This document shows positions 36,501 through 47,168 of a stretch of 64,000 bases of DNA, one piece after another. Numbering within the stretch: the first letter of the stretch is position 1; each line of letters starts with the position of its first letter. A program made the position numbers and the translations under genes. The stretch is from Urechis unicinctus (Eukaryota; Annelida; Polychaeta; Xenopneusta; Urechidae), in contig CM067351.1 in assembly GCA_034190875.2 (NCBI GenBank), positions 9,328,500-9,392,499 on the forward strand, in the 5' to 3' direction. The notes beneath the pieces are model-generated. The model worked only from the letters and a program-made list of their open reading frames with translations, was not told the DNA's origin and did not search any database.

Positions 36501-39500
36501 CGAGCTTAATCGCCAGCTCGGGTCAAGCCTCTCGGCCGATTGACACTAGTTGGCTACTCAAGACATCGTTACCAGCCGACTAGTCTGTCGATTGCCTTCA
36601 CACAGCTCCACTCCAATGGACCTCCAGCTGGAAAGAATGCCACGGCAGCATGCTGACAAATGGATTTCAATGCGGGAACTCTGCCACATCGATTGTCTTC
36701 AGACATCTTGAATTTCCAAGAAATAGTGACGGTTGTTGGAGAATTTGAAACACAAGGTGGATTAGGTTACCGCTATACCACACCAGTAAATCGCTGACAC
36801 CCATGTGACCTCGTTAAGTACTCAGCATCTGCCGCTAGGCGGTGTTGCGAGTACACCTCTATCTTCATCGCGAGATCGCGATTTCTCGAGTGCCAGACGT
36901 GGCTTGTTTTAGGTTGAGGGCGAACATTTGGTGCTTTGTGACACTTGTTTACGTTGAAAATCACACAGAACATTTGATTTAGTTTCTTAGAAATGACCTT
37001 AATAACAAAGCCACTGGGCTGCATCGCTTATACTCAGGGAAAACACCACTCGCTTTGAATTCATATAGTCCCTTAGGGTGGCGGGGCGCTACAGGGGAAA
37101 AAAATCTCCAACCGAAAACGTCAACAAAGAATCGTTTTATTGGCTCATATTTTGGTGACGGATAAGTCGTGAACGGCCCTAGCCGTAGACAACTATGATA
37201 CATTGCCGACGTGAAGAGGAAGCGTTTTCAATATGCACAAGAAGCGGTGTACGGATCGATTAAAACCATCTCTGGTGGATCATTGCTATGGGATAACACC
37301 GCGACATATTTTGCCATACTTTACTTTTAACTCAGCAACTCTCGAATAGGTGTGTGCTGTATTGTACGGCTTCATTCAAGCCAGCTGCTGTATCTACTGC
37401 ACATCAATCACCGGTATATTTCAAGTGCATCCCAAGGAATTTCGATTGTTAATTGTTTGAAATCATCGTGTGCGGCGTCTGCCAACAATCAACATCATTC
37501 AAGTGCCTTTCTCCTCTGTTCCACCCCAGTGTACGAGCGTGATTGGGCGACAAACCCGTGAGTTAAAACTGACCAGGTCTTTGTGAGCTAAGTAGCAAGC
37601 ACTGGTTAGCATGAAGCCCAGCGGCGATCGAGAAGCAGTTCTGGACTACTTAAAACGGCACGTCGGGGAGGAGAACGCAGTAGGGTAGGTGGCGGGGCGA
37701 TAAGGTGGGCCACTTAGTCTGGAAGCTCCTGACATTCGGCGAGACCAACGGATGAGTCATGGGTGTATCATGCGCGGTTAAAGTAATACTACAGCCTTAT
37801 GAACAAAATTAGAGTATCACACAATCGACTCTTCTATCATTCTTGATGGTGTCTTGAAGACAGCGAAAGATATGGTAAGGATGCATGTTATCCCCTTTTT
37901 TCGGACTATTGATCCGGGGCCAATTTTAAAGTCGCCGCCATTTAACAGGTATGACGTCATATGTGCGAAGTGGGGGCCCCAGCTGTCGAACGTGATGTTT
38001 GTTGGCAGTGCGCTGTTGATCATTAAATCTATGTACGTCTTCGTCCAATGAAAACACACTGAATGTCTTCTGGAATTATGGGGCGTTTCAAAAGTTCAAA
38101 TTGGCACCACAACAAGCGTTTTAATCGCTTAGCTGCATGATAGTATGTTCACGTAATACAGTCAGTTAAAGAGACCAGTTGTGTGTCTGCTTCTTTCGTT
38201 GACTGTATGATTAACGTTGCCGCTCAGCGTGAAACAACAAATCGGAGCGTTGTTAAATGTATGCCCGGCTCATAAAAATCACTCGTCCGGTTGGACAAGT
38301 CGACTTGGCAAGTCACTTGTCCGACATGACGAATCACTTGTCCCTGCAAGCGGACAACCATTGGTGTCGAACCCTGACCCATTCCAAGCATTACATCGAG
38401 AGCAGTAGCTAACAATGTATAGCAAAATGCTTCCCCACCCCAATACAGTCACGACCCATCAAGGAGCCGAGCGAACAAGTCTTTCGATACCACGCCATAT
38501 GACTGTTGCGCGTAATCGTTTGAGTCATTTCATGTTAAAGAGACTGTTCAGCCCCATATAAGGAAAGTGGTTGCCTAGCAAGCTGCTTGGTAACAGCACC
38601 TTGGAAACCAAAAATGTTACATTTTCAGACTTTCAGTCGCTACGCGTCGCTGTGGTCTCAGAAAAAAGATCCTTGCTTCGACAGTCGCCATTAATGTTGT
38701 CCGACATTATCCTTCCTGCTTGTCGGTCTAATGTGTGCACAATTATGCCCACAACTTGAATGAGTGAAGATTTTATGAAATCTACATTATGTAACTAAAG
38801 CGGAAGAATACACATCGTTAGCGAGGTAAATTCAGAGCGCGTTATGATTTACAGCTAACATTCGTGTAGTTCATGGTTTTAGGGAGGCACCGTTATCGAT
38901 GGAACGACATAACTGAATAAAATAGATCTCCACAGTATATCATGAACATTTCCAGTCAAATAATAATGTTAAAAACTTATCAACATAACTTCCATCATGT
39001 AAACTCGGCGGCACAAATTAGAAGATGTCATTACTTACGTCTGCGTTAATCGTAGTAATGTAATAACGAAATGATCCCTGATTGCCTTATATGTGGCTGA
39101 ACAGTCTGTTTAAGCAAGAGAATATACTTCAGTTCTGGTGAAAAGCAGTGTAAAACGGAGCGTACCAAAACAAATATGGCGCCGAATCTTTGGAAAATGT
39201 GACACTGACCAATGAGAGACAATGACTCAAAAGTACCCGGTAGTGACTGAGAGACAGCGTTTCTGATTGGAGCATCCCAAATCTGCATCAGTTCAAGACC
39301 GCATCCTAGCCTAGACTCTTGGCGAGACTATTGAATATCATTAACATGTAAACAGGACCCGCAGCCAAGGGGCTAGGGCGCCTTGACTAGGACTTGCTAC
39401 TTCATGGTCTTAGCATCGACCTTATTTGAGAATTGCCTTACAATATTGTTTAACTGTTTTACCATGACCAGTTGGTTACGATTGATTACTGTTAATTCAT

Positions 39501-39715
39501 ACTGGCAAACGTCGAATAAATACCCCTGATATATAACACAAGCATAATGTCAAAAACCGTTCATTGTCGGAAGGTATTTAAATTCTATATTGCATACAAA
39601 TTTAATTAGCTGGTTCGTTGAAACACCCATCACTTATAAGTCTCGCTCGACGAATTGTTCCTGTTGTCTCACTTTAGTAAATGAGCGTGGCCAACTCAAA
39701 CATTTAAAAATCCTA
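33507..39715. other. Upstream region of the receptor gene; no other gene recognised
   Basis: The first 400 bases 5' of the receptor start (33507-33900) are GC-rich and probably hold its 5' untranslated region and promoter. No TATA box is evident on the minus strand. Further out, frames of up to 134 codons (35670-36074, plus) show no domain. Two hairpins are present: GAGGAGCAT/ATGCTCCTC at 34115-34147, and a near-perfect 30-base palindrome at 38293-38322. Another TGACGTCA lies at 37952-37959. Confidence 0.4.
38293..38322. other. 30-base near-perfect palindrome (hairpin)
   Basis: Left arm GGACAAGTCGACTTG pairs with right arm CAAGTCACTTGTCC around one central base, with a single one-base bulge. 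It lies inside a slightly longer region (38279-38360) where the ATCACTYGTCC-like motif occurs three times, so it may be part of an old transposon end. No known hairpin RNA gene is recognised. Confidence 0.6.
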
Positions 39716-39797
39716 GCAGTCGTGGTCGAGTGGTTAAGGCGACAGACTAGAAATCTTTTGGGCCCTACCCGCGCAGGTTCGAATCCTGCCGACTGCG
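39716..39797 (+). pseudogene. tRNA-Ser(AGA)-like copy, degraded; likely SINE head or tRNA pseudogene
   Basis: An 82-nt sequence with the same acceptor stem (GCAGTCG/CGACTGC), discriminator G, anticodon AGA and B box GGTTCGAATCC as the gene at 16095-16176. It differs at the A box (TGGTCGAGTGG), has a C-T mismatch in the anticodon stem (ACAGA/TCTTT), and has an extra C and a C-A mismatch in the variable arm. No T4 or longer tract follows for about 75 bases, so normal Pol III termination is missing. It directly precedes repeat-like sequence, which fits a tRNA-Ser-derived SINE. A weakly functional tRNA gene remains possible. Confidence 0.7.
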
Positions 39798-40640
39798 TAG
39801 TATATATTTATTGTCTTGGCTAAGTCAGTTTCTGCCCAGGGTGGACTAAATACCAAGTTAGTAATAGCGTAGAAATTTTAAATTTGAGCTAGCTTTTCAA
39901 TGTGAAATTATACACACAGAGGGTATGCATATTGGATATGAGCAACAAATCATAAAAGCCTCTGTCTGCCAAGAGGCACCCCTTGTGGGTTTGGGGGTAG
40001 AATAGACCCATTGTATCCTCGTGCATGTCGTAAGAGGCGACTAATTGAGACAACCTGTTGGCCATGGGTTGCGACTCGTTTCGGTGGACAATGGGAGCCA
40101 GGTGGTTGAGTGGATGGGTTCTTTTTGAGGGCCATATCGGCAACACACTACTCTAGCACGGATTTCGCCAAGACGAGAGGCTGAAGTGGCCTGGTTCAGT
40201 CAATCGGCAGGAGGTGACTTGCCCTAGTATAATCGTTTCCATTCTTATCTTTTCCATCTTCATTTTCATTTATCCTAGAAGGCGGCGGCTCAATCAGGCC
40301 AATCTGATCTATTTACCTTTCATGGAACCATATAACACATGAATGTTGGTGTGCCGTTAAACCCTATACTTACCTTACCAGTCAATCGGTTGGTGGTGAC
40401 TTGCCCTAGGATACAATTTGCATTTTTATCTTTTTCATCATCATGTCCCTCTTTTTTCCAATGCTGACTGCTAGGGTATATTGCTATGAGCCAACTCACA
40501 TCAGTAAAGGAGAGAGCCTAACCGACGTTGCACTCGACATATCCAGCTGATTGCATAGTTTGTTTTGTCTTGGCTGTGTTAGTTTTCCATCATTGCACAT
40601 AATGCACTAAATACAAAGTTAGTTTTAGCTTCCATTGTTC
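39798..40640 (+). repeat. Composite SINE-like repeat region with internal duplications
   Basis: Two block pairs recur. About 39811-39870 resembles 40564-40630 (both start TTGTCTTGGCT and end CAAGTTAG or CAAAGTTAG). About 40196-40260 resembles 40379-40440 (both start CAGTCAATCGG and share GGTGACTTGCCCTAG). In between are the phrases CATGTCGTAAGAGGCGACTAA-like (about 40025-40044) and GTGCCGTTAAACCCTATACT, typical in form of dispersed molluscan repeats as I recall them. Together with the tRNA-like head this looks like nested or tandem SINE insertions. Exact family and boundaries cannot be set by eye. Confidence 0.5.
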
Positions 40641-40782
40641 TTATCTGAGATAATTTTCCTATTCATGTCCGAATGCTGGCTACAAGGATGTATTTCGTTT
40701 TGATACTGCTACAATTGACTCAGCTGATGTCTGGAAGAAATCTGTCACTTCTCATCATCGGCAAATTATGCATCAAACAGCG

Positions 40783-40882
40783 NNNNNNNNNNNNNNNNNN
40801 NNNNNNNNNNNNNNNNNNNNNNNNNNNNNNNNNNNNNNNNNNNNNNNNNNNNNNNNNNNNNNNNNNNNNNNNNNNNNNNNNN
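40783..40882. other. Assembly gap of 100 N
   Basis: Exactly 100 unknown bases, the usual placeholder for a scaffold join of unknown size. Sequence to the right soon becomes more AT-rich and repeat-dominated, so adjacency and distance across the gap should not be assumed. Confidence 0.99.
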
Positions 40883-42356
40883 TGAGAGATGAGTCGCGAT
40901 CTTAGAGAGTCTTTGTGTGTTGTAAATGAAGCTCAGTCCGGCTCAAGTGCGACGAATTTTTTCACGCAACAAATGTCGACGAGGGTTGAAGCTGGTTTGG
41001 GAAAAAGGGACTATATTTCTCTTTCTTAAGAAGCCGAAGAAAGCGAGGAGAATGGATGTTAATGCAATCGCGTCTTCTGGTGACGCGTAGGTAGTTGGCG
41101 TATCATCTCTTGTCTTCGTTGAACCAGACGTGCACGGCCGCCTCATCACGCTCACCCATGGCACGCGCTCACCCATGGCACGTTGATTACCCACCTTACG
41201 CGGGTTGGATCAGACCCTCATTTAGGTCATAGCCTTCTTAAAGGCGGCCGCTCTCTGGGTAATCGTGCAGGCGGTCTTCCCGACCTGCTTCAGCATCACG
41301 GTAGCTGTTGCTCCGACTGTTACCAGCGATATATCTCGTTCCCTCATCAGTAGTGCCTATCAGTCACTCATGCTATGAGTCACGCCTTAGACAATACTTA
41401 TCCCGTCAACCCCTTGATAAACATTTGTTATCTATTAACAAGTTAACGCTTCTTCTAATGTCCTCCCCACCCTCTCCTCTTTCTTCTACTCTCCCACTTC
41501 TTCTCCTCTCTTGACCGGTCTACCTAGGTGGTCTTCTAGGCAATCTCTCATATATCTTCCTCGCTTCTGCATATTCCGTCCTGATCTGTTTCGATATTGC
41601 TCGTTCGCTTTGCTTAACATATAATCTCGCATAACAGCTCCGACCTTTGTAATTGCAGCGGGGTTCTTGAATTTCTTTAAGCCCAGTAAAGCGATTGTAT
41701 GTACCGACTTTCCGTCTCGGTTTCCTTGTGAGGTTTGGGGATAATTATCAAGTAATCCTCCTGGATACGATCTTATGACATTCTTTGTTTATGCCGATGC
41801 ATTACACGAGTGTTATATAATCGTATTCAATCAACCTAAATAGAATAATTAGCTATACTAAAATTAGTGATGTGTTATAATTCTGACAGCTACAGTAGTC
41901 TTTACATACAAGCAGCCGACTCGACCGGATGCAGCGTGTATACATCCATTAAGCGAACACGCATTAAATTGCGTAGTCACGGTAATTATGGTATGGGCGG
42001 ACAGTAACAATAGTACCATTCATGTCCGACTCAACGAAACGATTAAACCAACCAAGATTATCTTGGATATTTGAAAAACAGAAAAATTGGGATTGTCGTA
42101 GGCTGAATTTAACCTATTAAATTACAATTGCGAATTGAGAAAGTGTAATATATTGATAAATATTATCAAGACGAGCGCGTTTAAGTTGGTATAGCATACA
42201 CACCCTTCCATTGCCCCCCTGACATTCGATTGCTTCATTATGTGTGGTGTTATTCACAATGATATCGTGAGTCACTTCAAACCATGCGCACCGCAGCCCT
42301 TGCATGCTAAACATAGCAACATCTACGGACATATATATATTTATATTATATGCATC
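40883..42356. other. Mostly non-coding stretch with two weak coding-like frames
   Basis: A 57-codon plus-strand frame at about 40926-41099 is rich in Lys/Arg, and a minus-strand frame is open for about 100 codons at 41486-41788. The latter reads like a protein in composition (for example SYPGGLLDNYPQTSQGN) but has no domain I recognise. Either could be a fragment of a decayed mobile element or chance. A perfect 17-bp tandem duplication (CGCTCACCCATGGCACG) lies at 41149-41182. After about 41.75 kb the sequence turns AT-rich and I see nothing. Confidence 0.25.
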
Positions 42357-42618
42357 GACCGTTGGGAGACTTTTGGCGGGAAACGACCGTTGGGGGCCTA
42401 GTCTCCCGAATGTTGATTCAGTCTATAAAATAGTTGGCTTGACCGTCGGGGGACACCAAAAAATATATATCTTAAACCGTCAATATAAAAGGTTATTTCT
42501 TTACTAAATCATAATCACGGGCACCGTAGGAGCAATTTGATGTAAGTAATGTTCACGTGCGGCGCATTAACAAGAAGTCCCCCGACGGTCGTGTTTTGCA
42601 GCATGTCCCCCGATGGTC
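42357..42618. repeat. Element with five GACCGTYGGGGGAC-type motifs in inverted arrangement
   Basis: Forward motifs start at 42357 (GACCGTTGGGAGAC), 42385 (GACCGTTGGGGGCC) and 42441 (GACCGTCGGGGGAC). Reverse-complement motifs occupy 42577-42590 (perfect partner of the third) and 42605-42618. Spacing between the outer pair is 28 bases on each side, so the element is roughly mirror-symmetric about an AT-rich core of 120 bases. This resembles subterminal inverted repeats of a non-autonomous DNA transposon, though no target-site duplication or coding sequence is evident. Confidence 0.6.
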
Positions 42619-42627
42619 GCATTTGTC

Positions 42628-42831
<204 letters not shown>

Positions 42832-42840
42832 AATATTTGC

Positions 42841-42970
42841 TTCACATATATTGTTGCAGAGTGACGGGCATATGTCATTACCCTTTCTTCATCCTTTGCG
42901 TATTTGCGACATGTTGTGAGGGATTGTTATGTGTGTTGAAAAGAAGGCAAAGATAATATGATTGCGCGTG
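42841..42970 (+). repeat. Dispersed repeat, copy A
   Basis: About 130 bases starting CACATATATTGTTGCAG, with CATCCTTTGCGTATTTG in the middle and AGAAGGCAA and TAATATGATTGCGC near the end. A diverged copy (roughly 75% by eye) lies inside each unit of the macrosatellite, at about 52065-52190, 57732-57858 and 63385-63512. No open frame spans it. Confidence 0.75.
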
Positions 42971-43648
42971 GCCCCTTTAATGCGGAATATTTCTTTTGAT
43001 CGATGCTGCAGCAGAATGTGCACATTATAACGTCATTGTGATATAACAGTCAAAGGTTGATGGATACACATATTGGTCAGAGATCAACAATTCTGTGAAA
43101 TTATGCTATTATTGTCCGTCCGTCCTTCTCGACCTGGCTCCATCAATGCCGGGCGATGGCAGCACAATTCTCACGGTCATATCAACATGCAAATCTGATA
43201 ATATGATAGCGATTAATTTATGTAATCATACAAGTTTGACTCCTTACATGCCCCCACTGACCCCCATAATGACTGCCTTTATTGTGACTTCTGGTTAATT
43301 GTTTCTGGTAACAATGCCATGTGTTGATGCACGTTTGGGGTGTACGGATACGCACACAAATACTAGTAATCCACATGGTGTCCTGATACCCAATACATAA
43401 TGCACACGAGCAGCCCAATACTTGTACTTAACTTCAGTTACCGGCGCATATAAGTATCCTGACAATCTTTAAATTCGCTTTCTTCTATCGTCATTACCCA
43501 CCACCTAAACGTAGACCTAATTTGACAAAGGCACATGATTTTCAAAGATGCACAGGTAATACAATAAGGGCAAGTTGGGTACAAACTATTACGGTTATAT
43601 CGGAAACGTTTAGATGTATCTCTACTTTAGGTCAGCATCAGCATCTAT

Positions 43649-43676
43649 TTATTATTATATTATATTATATTATATC
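43649..43676 (-). repeat. 3' microsatellite tail of the LINE
   Basis: A run of TATAA/TTATA pentamers just past the ORF2 stop, in the position where many non-LTR elements end in a short tandem repeat instead of poly-A. An A-rich stretch at 43724-43741 (plus) lies between the stop codon and this tail. Confidence 0.75.
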
Positions 43677-43751
43677 ATTTATTCGCAAATCAAAGTTTAC
43701 AAAAAGATATGTTAATTAAGCAATAAAAAAGAAAAAAAAAATGAGTACCAA

Positions 43752-46177
43752 TCAGTTTGTACATAGGAACACAAGAAGCTCATCTGCCTCTAGAAGTGTT
43801 AAAGAAGTTAACAAACTGCCTTCGAGCTGCTGACCCAATTCTTGCAAAGCGCATATTGTCGCCCTGTCTTCTGCTGTTACTTCATTAATATTTAAAAGCA
43901 ATTCGCGTACATTATTAAGGTTACCTTCATTAATTAATCTTAGTTGTTGGTAGTCTAAATTTAGTAATGACAGACATGATCTTACATTATTCGATACGAC
44001 AGATGAGCTTACATTAGCGAGCATAGTAGCAAGTTGAACTTTTGGGTTGTTACTAACGGTGCATTTAACCCAAAAATTAACAAAACGTAACAATAACTGA
44101 GTGCGTATATCAGGTCTGCCTACAAGCAGCGGTAAAAAACGAGACCTCGTACTTCTATTAAGCTTAAGAACTCTCCTTACACACTTTCGCCAAGCAACAC
44201 TTATTTTTTCAAGTGACTTTAAATCCAATTTCCATAAAGGACTACCATAGAAGCTTGTACAAAAGGTATCAAAAAGCCTAGTGCGAACGTCGGTGCGGCA
44301 AAAGCCGAATCTGGACATCAAAATGTTAGTACGATAAAACAATTCTCCTACAGCTTTTTCGATATTCGCATCGTTGTTTTCATAACCAATATAGCTGCCT
44401 AGATGAACAACCTTAGATTACTTTTGTAAAATAGCTCCATTCAGCCGTAATTCGAGATTGGTATTACATTGTGGAATATTGTAGCACAGCAGCATACTTT
44501 TTTCACTATTGAACATTACATCGTATTCTTGTGCGTATTCTTCGCATATTGAAATCATAAGCTCGGCAGCAGTGACTGAGGGAGCAAGGAGTGTTAAGTC
44601 GTCAGCATATCCAAATGCACCCATAAACTGATGACCGACATGACAACCAACATTACTACATTCAAGACGATTAAGCAGCTCATCGATATAGATACAGAAA
44701 AGAATCGGCGATAACACACCGCCCTGCTTTATGCCATTACTGCATTGGAATGCCTCAGACACATTAGAGCCCCACTTAACTAACAACGAATGGTTGAAAT
44801 ACATATAAAGGACCACTCTTAATCGCTCATATTCATCAACAATATATGACACACTATTAAACAATTCTTTGTATTTGGTAGAGAATAATTCACGAATATC
44901 AGTCTCACCTCTCACATTATCTACAACTGCTGGCACAACACGTGACTTACCACTTCTTTTCTTAACCTCAGACCAGAAATCACGGCTTCTATCGGTTGTT
45001 AAAGCCTCCGCCATGCGTTCTACCGACAACTTGTCCTGATTCCTGACAACCCATCTCGAAATTCTTTTATATTCGCGTTTGGTCTTTATCATTATCTCCT
45101 TCACCTAGCCCACACTTGGCCTTCTGCTATCAATCCATAAATGATGCCAAAATATTGACTGCTCCTTATAAGGATTGACTAGGGTTTTCCAGCCTGTCTT
45201 TGACTTTCGTCTTACTGAAGGAATAGCCTTTTGTGCCGCTAATATACATGCATTAAGGATTGCTTCGTGATAATAAATAATTGCGTCGGTATGGTCAGTA
45301 CAGTGCGCGTCATTACATTGCAGTGCTTCGTATGACAACTCTATATCAGCAAGTAAATCATTGAGTTGACCTTTGAACGCCTCAATGATAGATGGCAAAG
45401 TATGCAATACTTTGCCCTGCATGGGCACAAATTCAACAGGAATGTCAAGCTCTAAAATTACTGGACTGTGGTCTGACAGGTTATGACCTTCATGTAAGCA
45501 ATGATAATCGGTAATGCAGTGGAACATATTATCCGAAACAATAAAGTGGTCAATACAAGAAGTAACAAACGAAAATGAATTTTCATAAGTATAATTTACA
45601 GTTGAACATGAGCTCAATAATCCAAATTTCATACTTCCGACCTCACAAAATGTCTTAAGCAGCGTAGTGTGTCTTGAGTACTGCTTAGGTCAGTATTAAA
45701 ATCACCACCAATGACAACATATTCAACATCATTAATAAGCGCAATTAACGACCTTATCGCGTTCAACACATCTCGATACAATTCTACATTAATTGTACAG
45801 TTTGAGTCGCACGGCATGTATACAGTGATAAGAAGCATTTTAGCGTGGTTAGGTACTGTTATCACGCAAGCACTAAGTCTATTACAATCAGACGTCAGTG
45901 GCTCTATTGCACAACCAAGCGACTTTTTAAAAACAATGGCACAACCACCATATGGTCGCCCGATTAGTAATTGTTACTCATTGACCCCTGATACGCCAAT
46001 CACAGTTACATCATCCAATTGATTTTCTAATAAGCAAAGGTTTTCTTGTAAACACCAGTGTTCTTGGAGTAACAATATATTACAATTTCGCAGCAATGAA
46101 TTGATATAAGCTATACAATCGCTAGCATGTCCTTTACAATTGAAAGACGCCAGCGTTAATTTGTTAGTGGTAGCCAT
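43752..46177 (-). pseudogene. LINE ORF2: endonuclease-reverse transcriptase, broken
   Basis: The protein would nick target DNA and copy its own RNA into it. Starting at 46177 (MATTNKLTLASFNCKG), the APE-type endonuclease keeps its signature motifs: FNCKG, QEHW (about 46066), GGDFN (about 45706) and LSDHSP (about 45480). The RT keeps IKQGGVLSP (about 44730-44706) and YADD (about 44609-44598). A conserved C-terminal part (YGSPLWKLD, AWRKCVRRV) runs to the stop at 43752. Breaks: in-frame TAA at 45974-45976, a one-base frameshift near 45630-45660, TAG at 45105-45107 and TAA at 44418-44420. Near 44815-44850 the RT jumps from its leading linker straight to the region before QGGVLSP. The fingers and the first catalytic aspartate motif are therefore deleted, on the order of 100 residues or more. 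Confidence 0.92.
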
Positions 46178-46220
46178 CTATGTATGAATAAAAAAAAATA
46201 ACAAAATGTGATCAAGAACA

Positions 46221-47168
46221 TTAACGCGAACTTTTGTCTTCGTTGCTTACTTGCTTAGACTTGAAAAATCTCCGGACACAAACATCTTCGGGCCAGTAAT
46301 CTGCTGATAGTACAGTATCTAGCTGAGATGCTTTAATTTCAGCCTTGAAACTGTCGAATTTAGACTCAGTACTGGAGATCTTGTCGATTGATCTGACAGT
46401 GACTTGATTATCGTCGATGAAATCCTTGATGTGATTTATATCAGTTCCCTTGGCGACTCGGTATATAAATATGTCGCGACTAGGTTCTGGAGCACCTTTA
46501 AAAAGTTCTGACTTGCCTCGTGTTGTGCCTGTGATTGTCAGTCAACTTGCTAGACGCCTCCTCGTTTTCTTCACCTCTGAGGATAGATACTGGTAACCTT
46601 CATCATCATGACTACTTTGTTTCTTTGTTGCTGATGTGTTGTCATTGCTTTTCTTCTGTCCAGTCTTGGGCTGATGTACCTCGCGTTGTGATTTCACAGG
46701 TTGTTGTGCCGGAACAGCTGTGGCATTTGGAGATACCGCTGCTGCCGCCGCATAGCTTTGTGGAGAACTAACAAGGTTATTCTCTCTCTGATCCAACCTT
46801 TGTTCTAAGTCATTCATAGCGTTCAGTCTCAATTCCAATTTATTCAACCTATCGCATACACTTATTGGGTGCACCTCAGCGGGTGATGCCTTTGGGATGC
46901 GACCCAGTGTTATTGAGTCGACCGCAAACAAGGGAAGTTTTTTCGCGGAATCGAGCTTCATGATTCCCGACACTATATCTTGAATAACCTTGACGATTTC
47001 ATTCGAGTTACCAGTGTCTCTGCGTCTAATAAGAGCGGGCAGAACCTGTTCATCGCCCACTCTCCACAACAGTTCCTTTGCTTTTATAACCTCGTCCAAG
47101 GAGTAAAACTCACGGCATGCATTTACAATGCTTTCCCCAGGTGAGTTTGCAAATGTTACTGCTTGCTG
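46221..47168 (-). pseudogene. LINE ORF1: nucleic-acid-binding protein, frameshifted
   Basis: ORF1 proteins of such elements coat the RNA and assist reverse transcription. The frame is open from 47168 with no upstream start Met (a TGA precedes it) and runs to a TGA at 46542-46544. It includes FANSPGESIVNACREFYSLD-like N-terminal sequence, a short coiled coil (RLNKLELRLNAMNDLEQRL), an alanine/glutamine-rich linker and a basic stretch ending KKTRRRLAS. The C-terminal third continues in another frame immediately after, from about 46541 to the TAA at 46221-46223. It shows the RDIFIYRV, KFDSFKAEI and YWPEDVCVRRF pattern typical of this region. ORF2 begins 43 bases further on. Confidence 0.8.

Larger units (their letters stand above)
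43649..47168 (-). mobile_element. Degenerate non-LTR retrotransposon (LINE), 5'-truncated
   Basis: About 3.5 kb on the minus strand with the order ORF1, endonuclease, reverse transcriptase and C-terminal region, followed by a short microsatellite tail. EN and YADD-type RT motifs place it among non-LTR elements, near the CR1/Jockey-like groups; the exact clade is undetermined. It is dead: one frameshift in ORF1, one frameshift and three stop codons in ORF2, and a deletion removing the front of the RT. ORF1 lacks its normal start, so the 5' end is truncated or mutated near 47168. No target-site duplication was identified. Confidence 0.92.

Noticed and set aside
39716-39797. Second functional tRNA-Ser(AGA) gene
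   Set aside because: Anticodon-stem and variable-arm mismatches and no nearby Pol III terminator, in a repeat-like setting; called a degraded copy instead.
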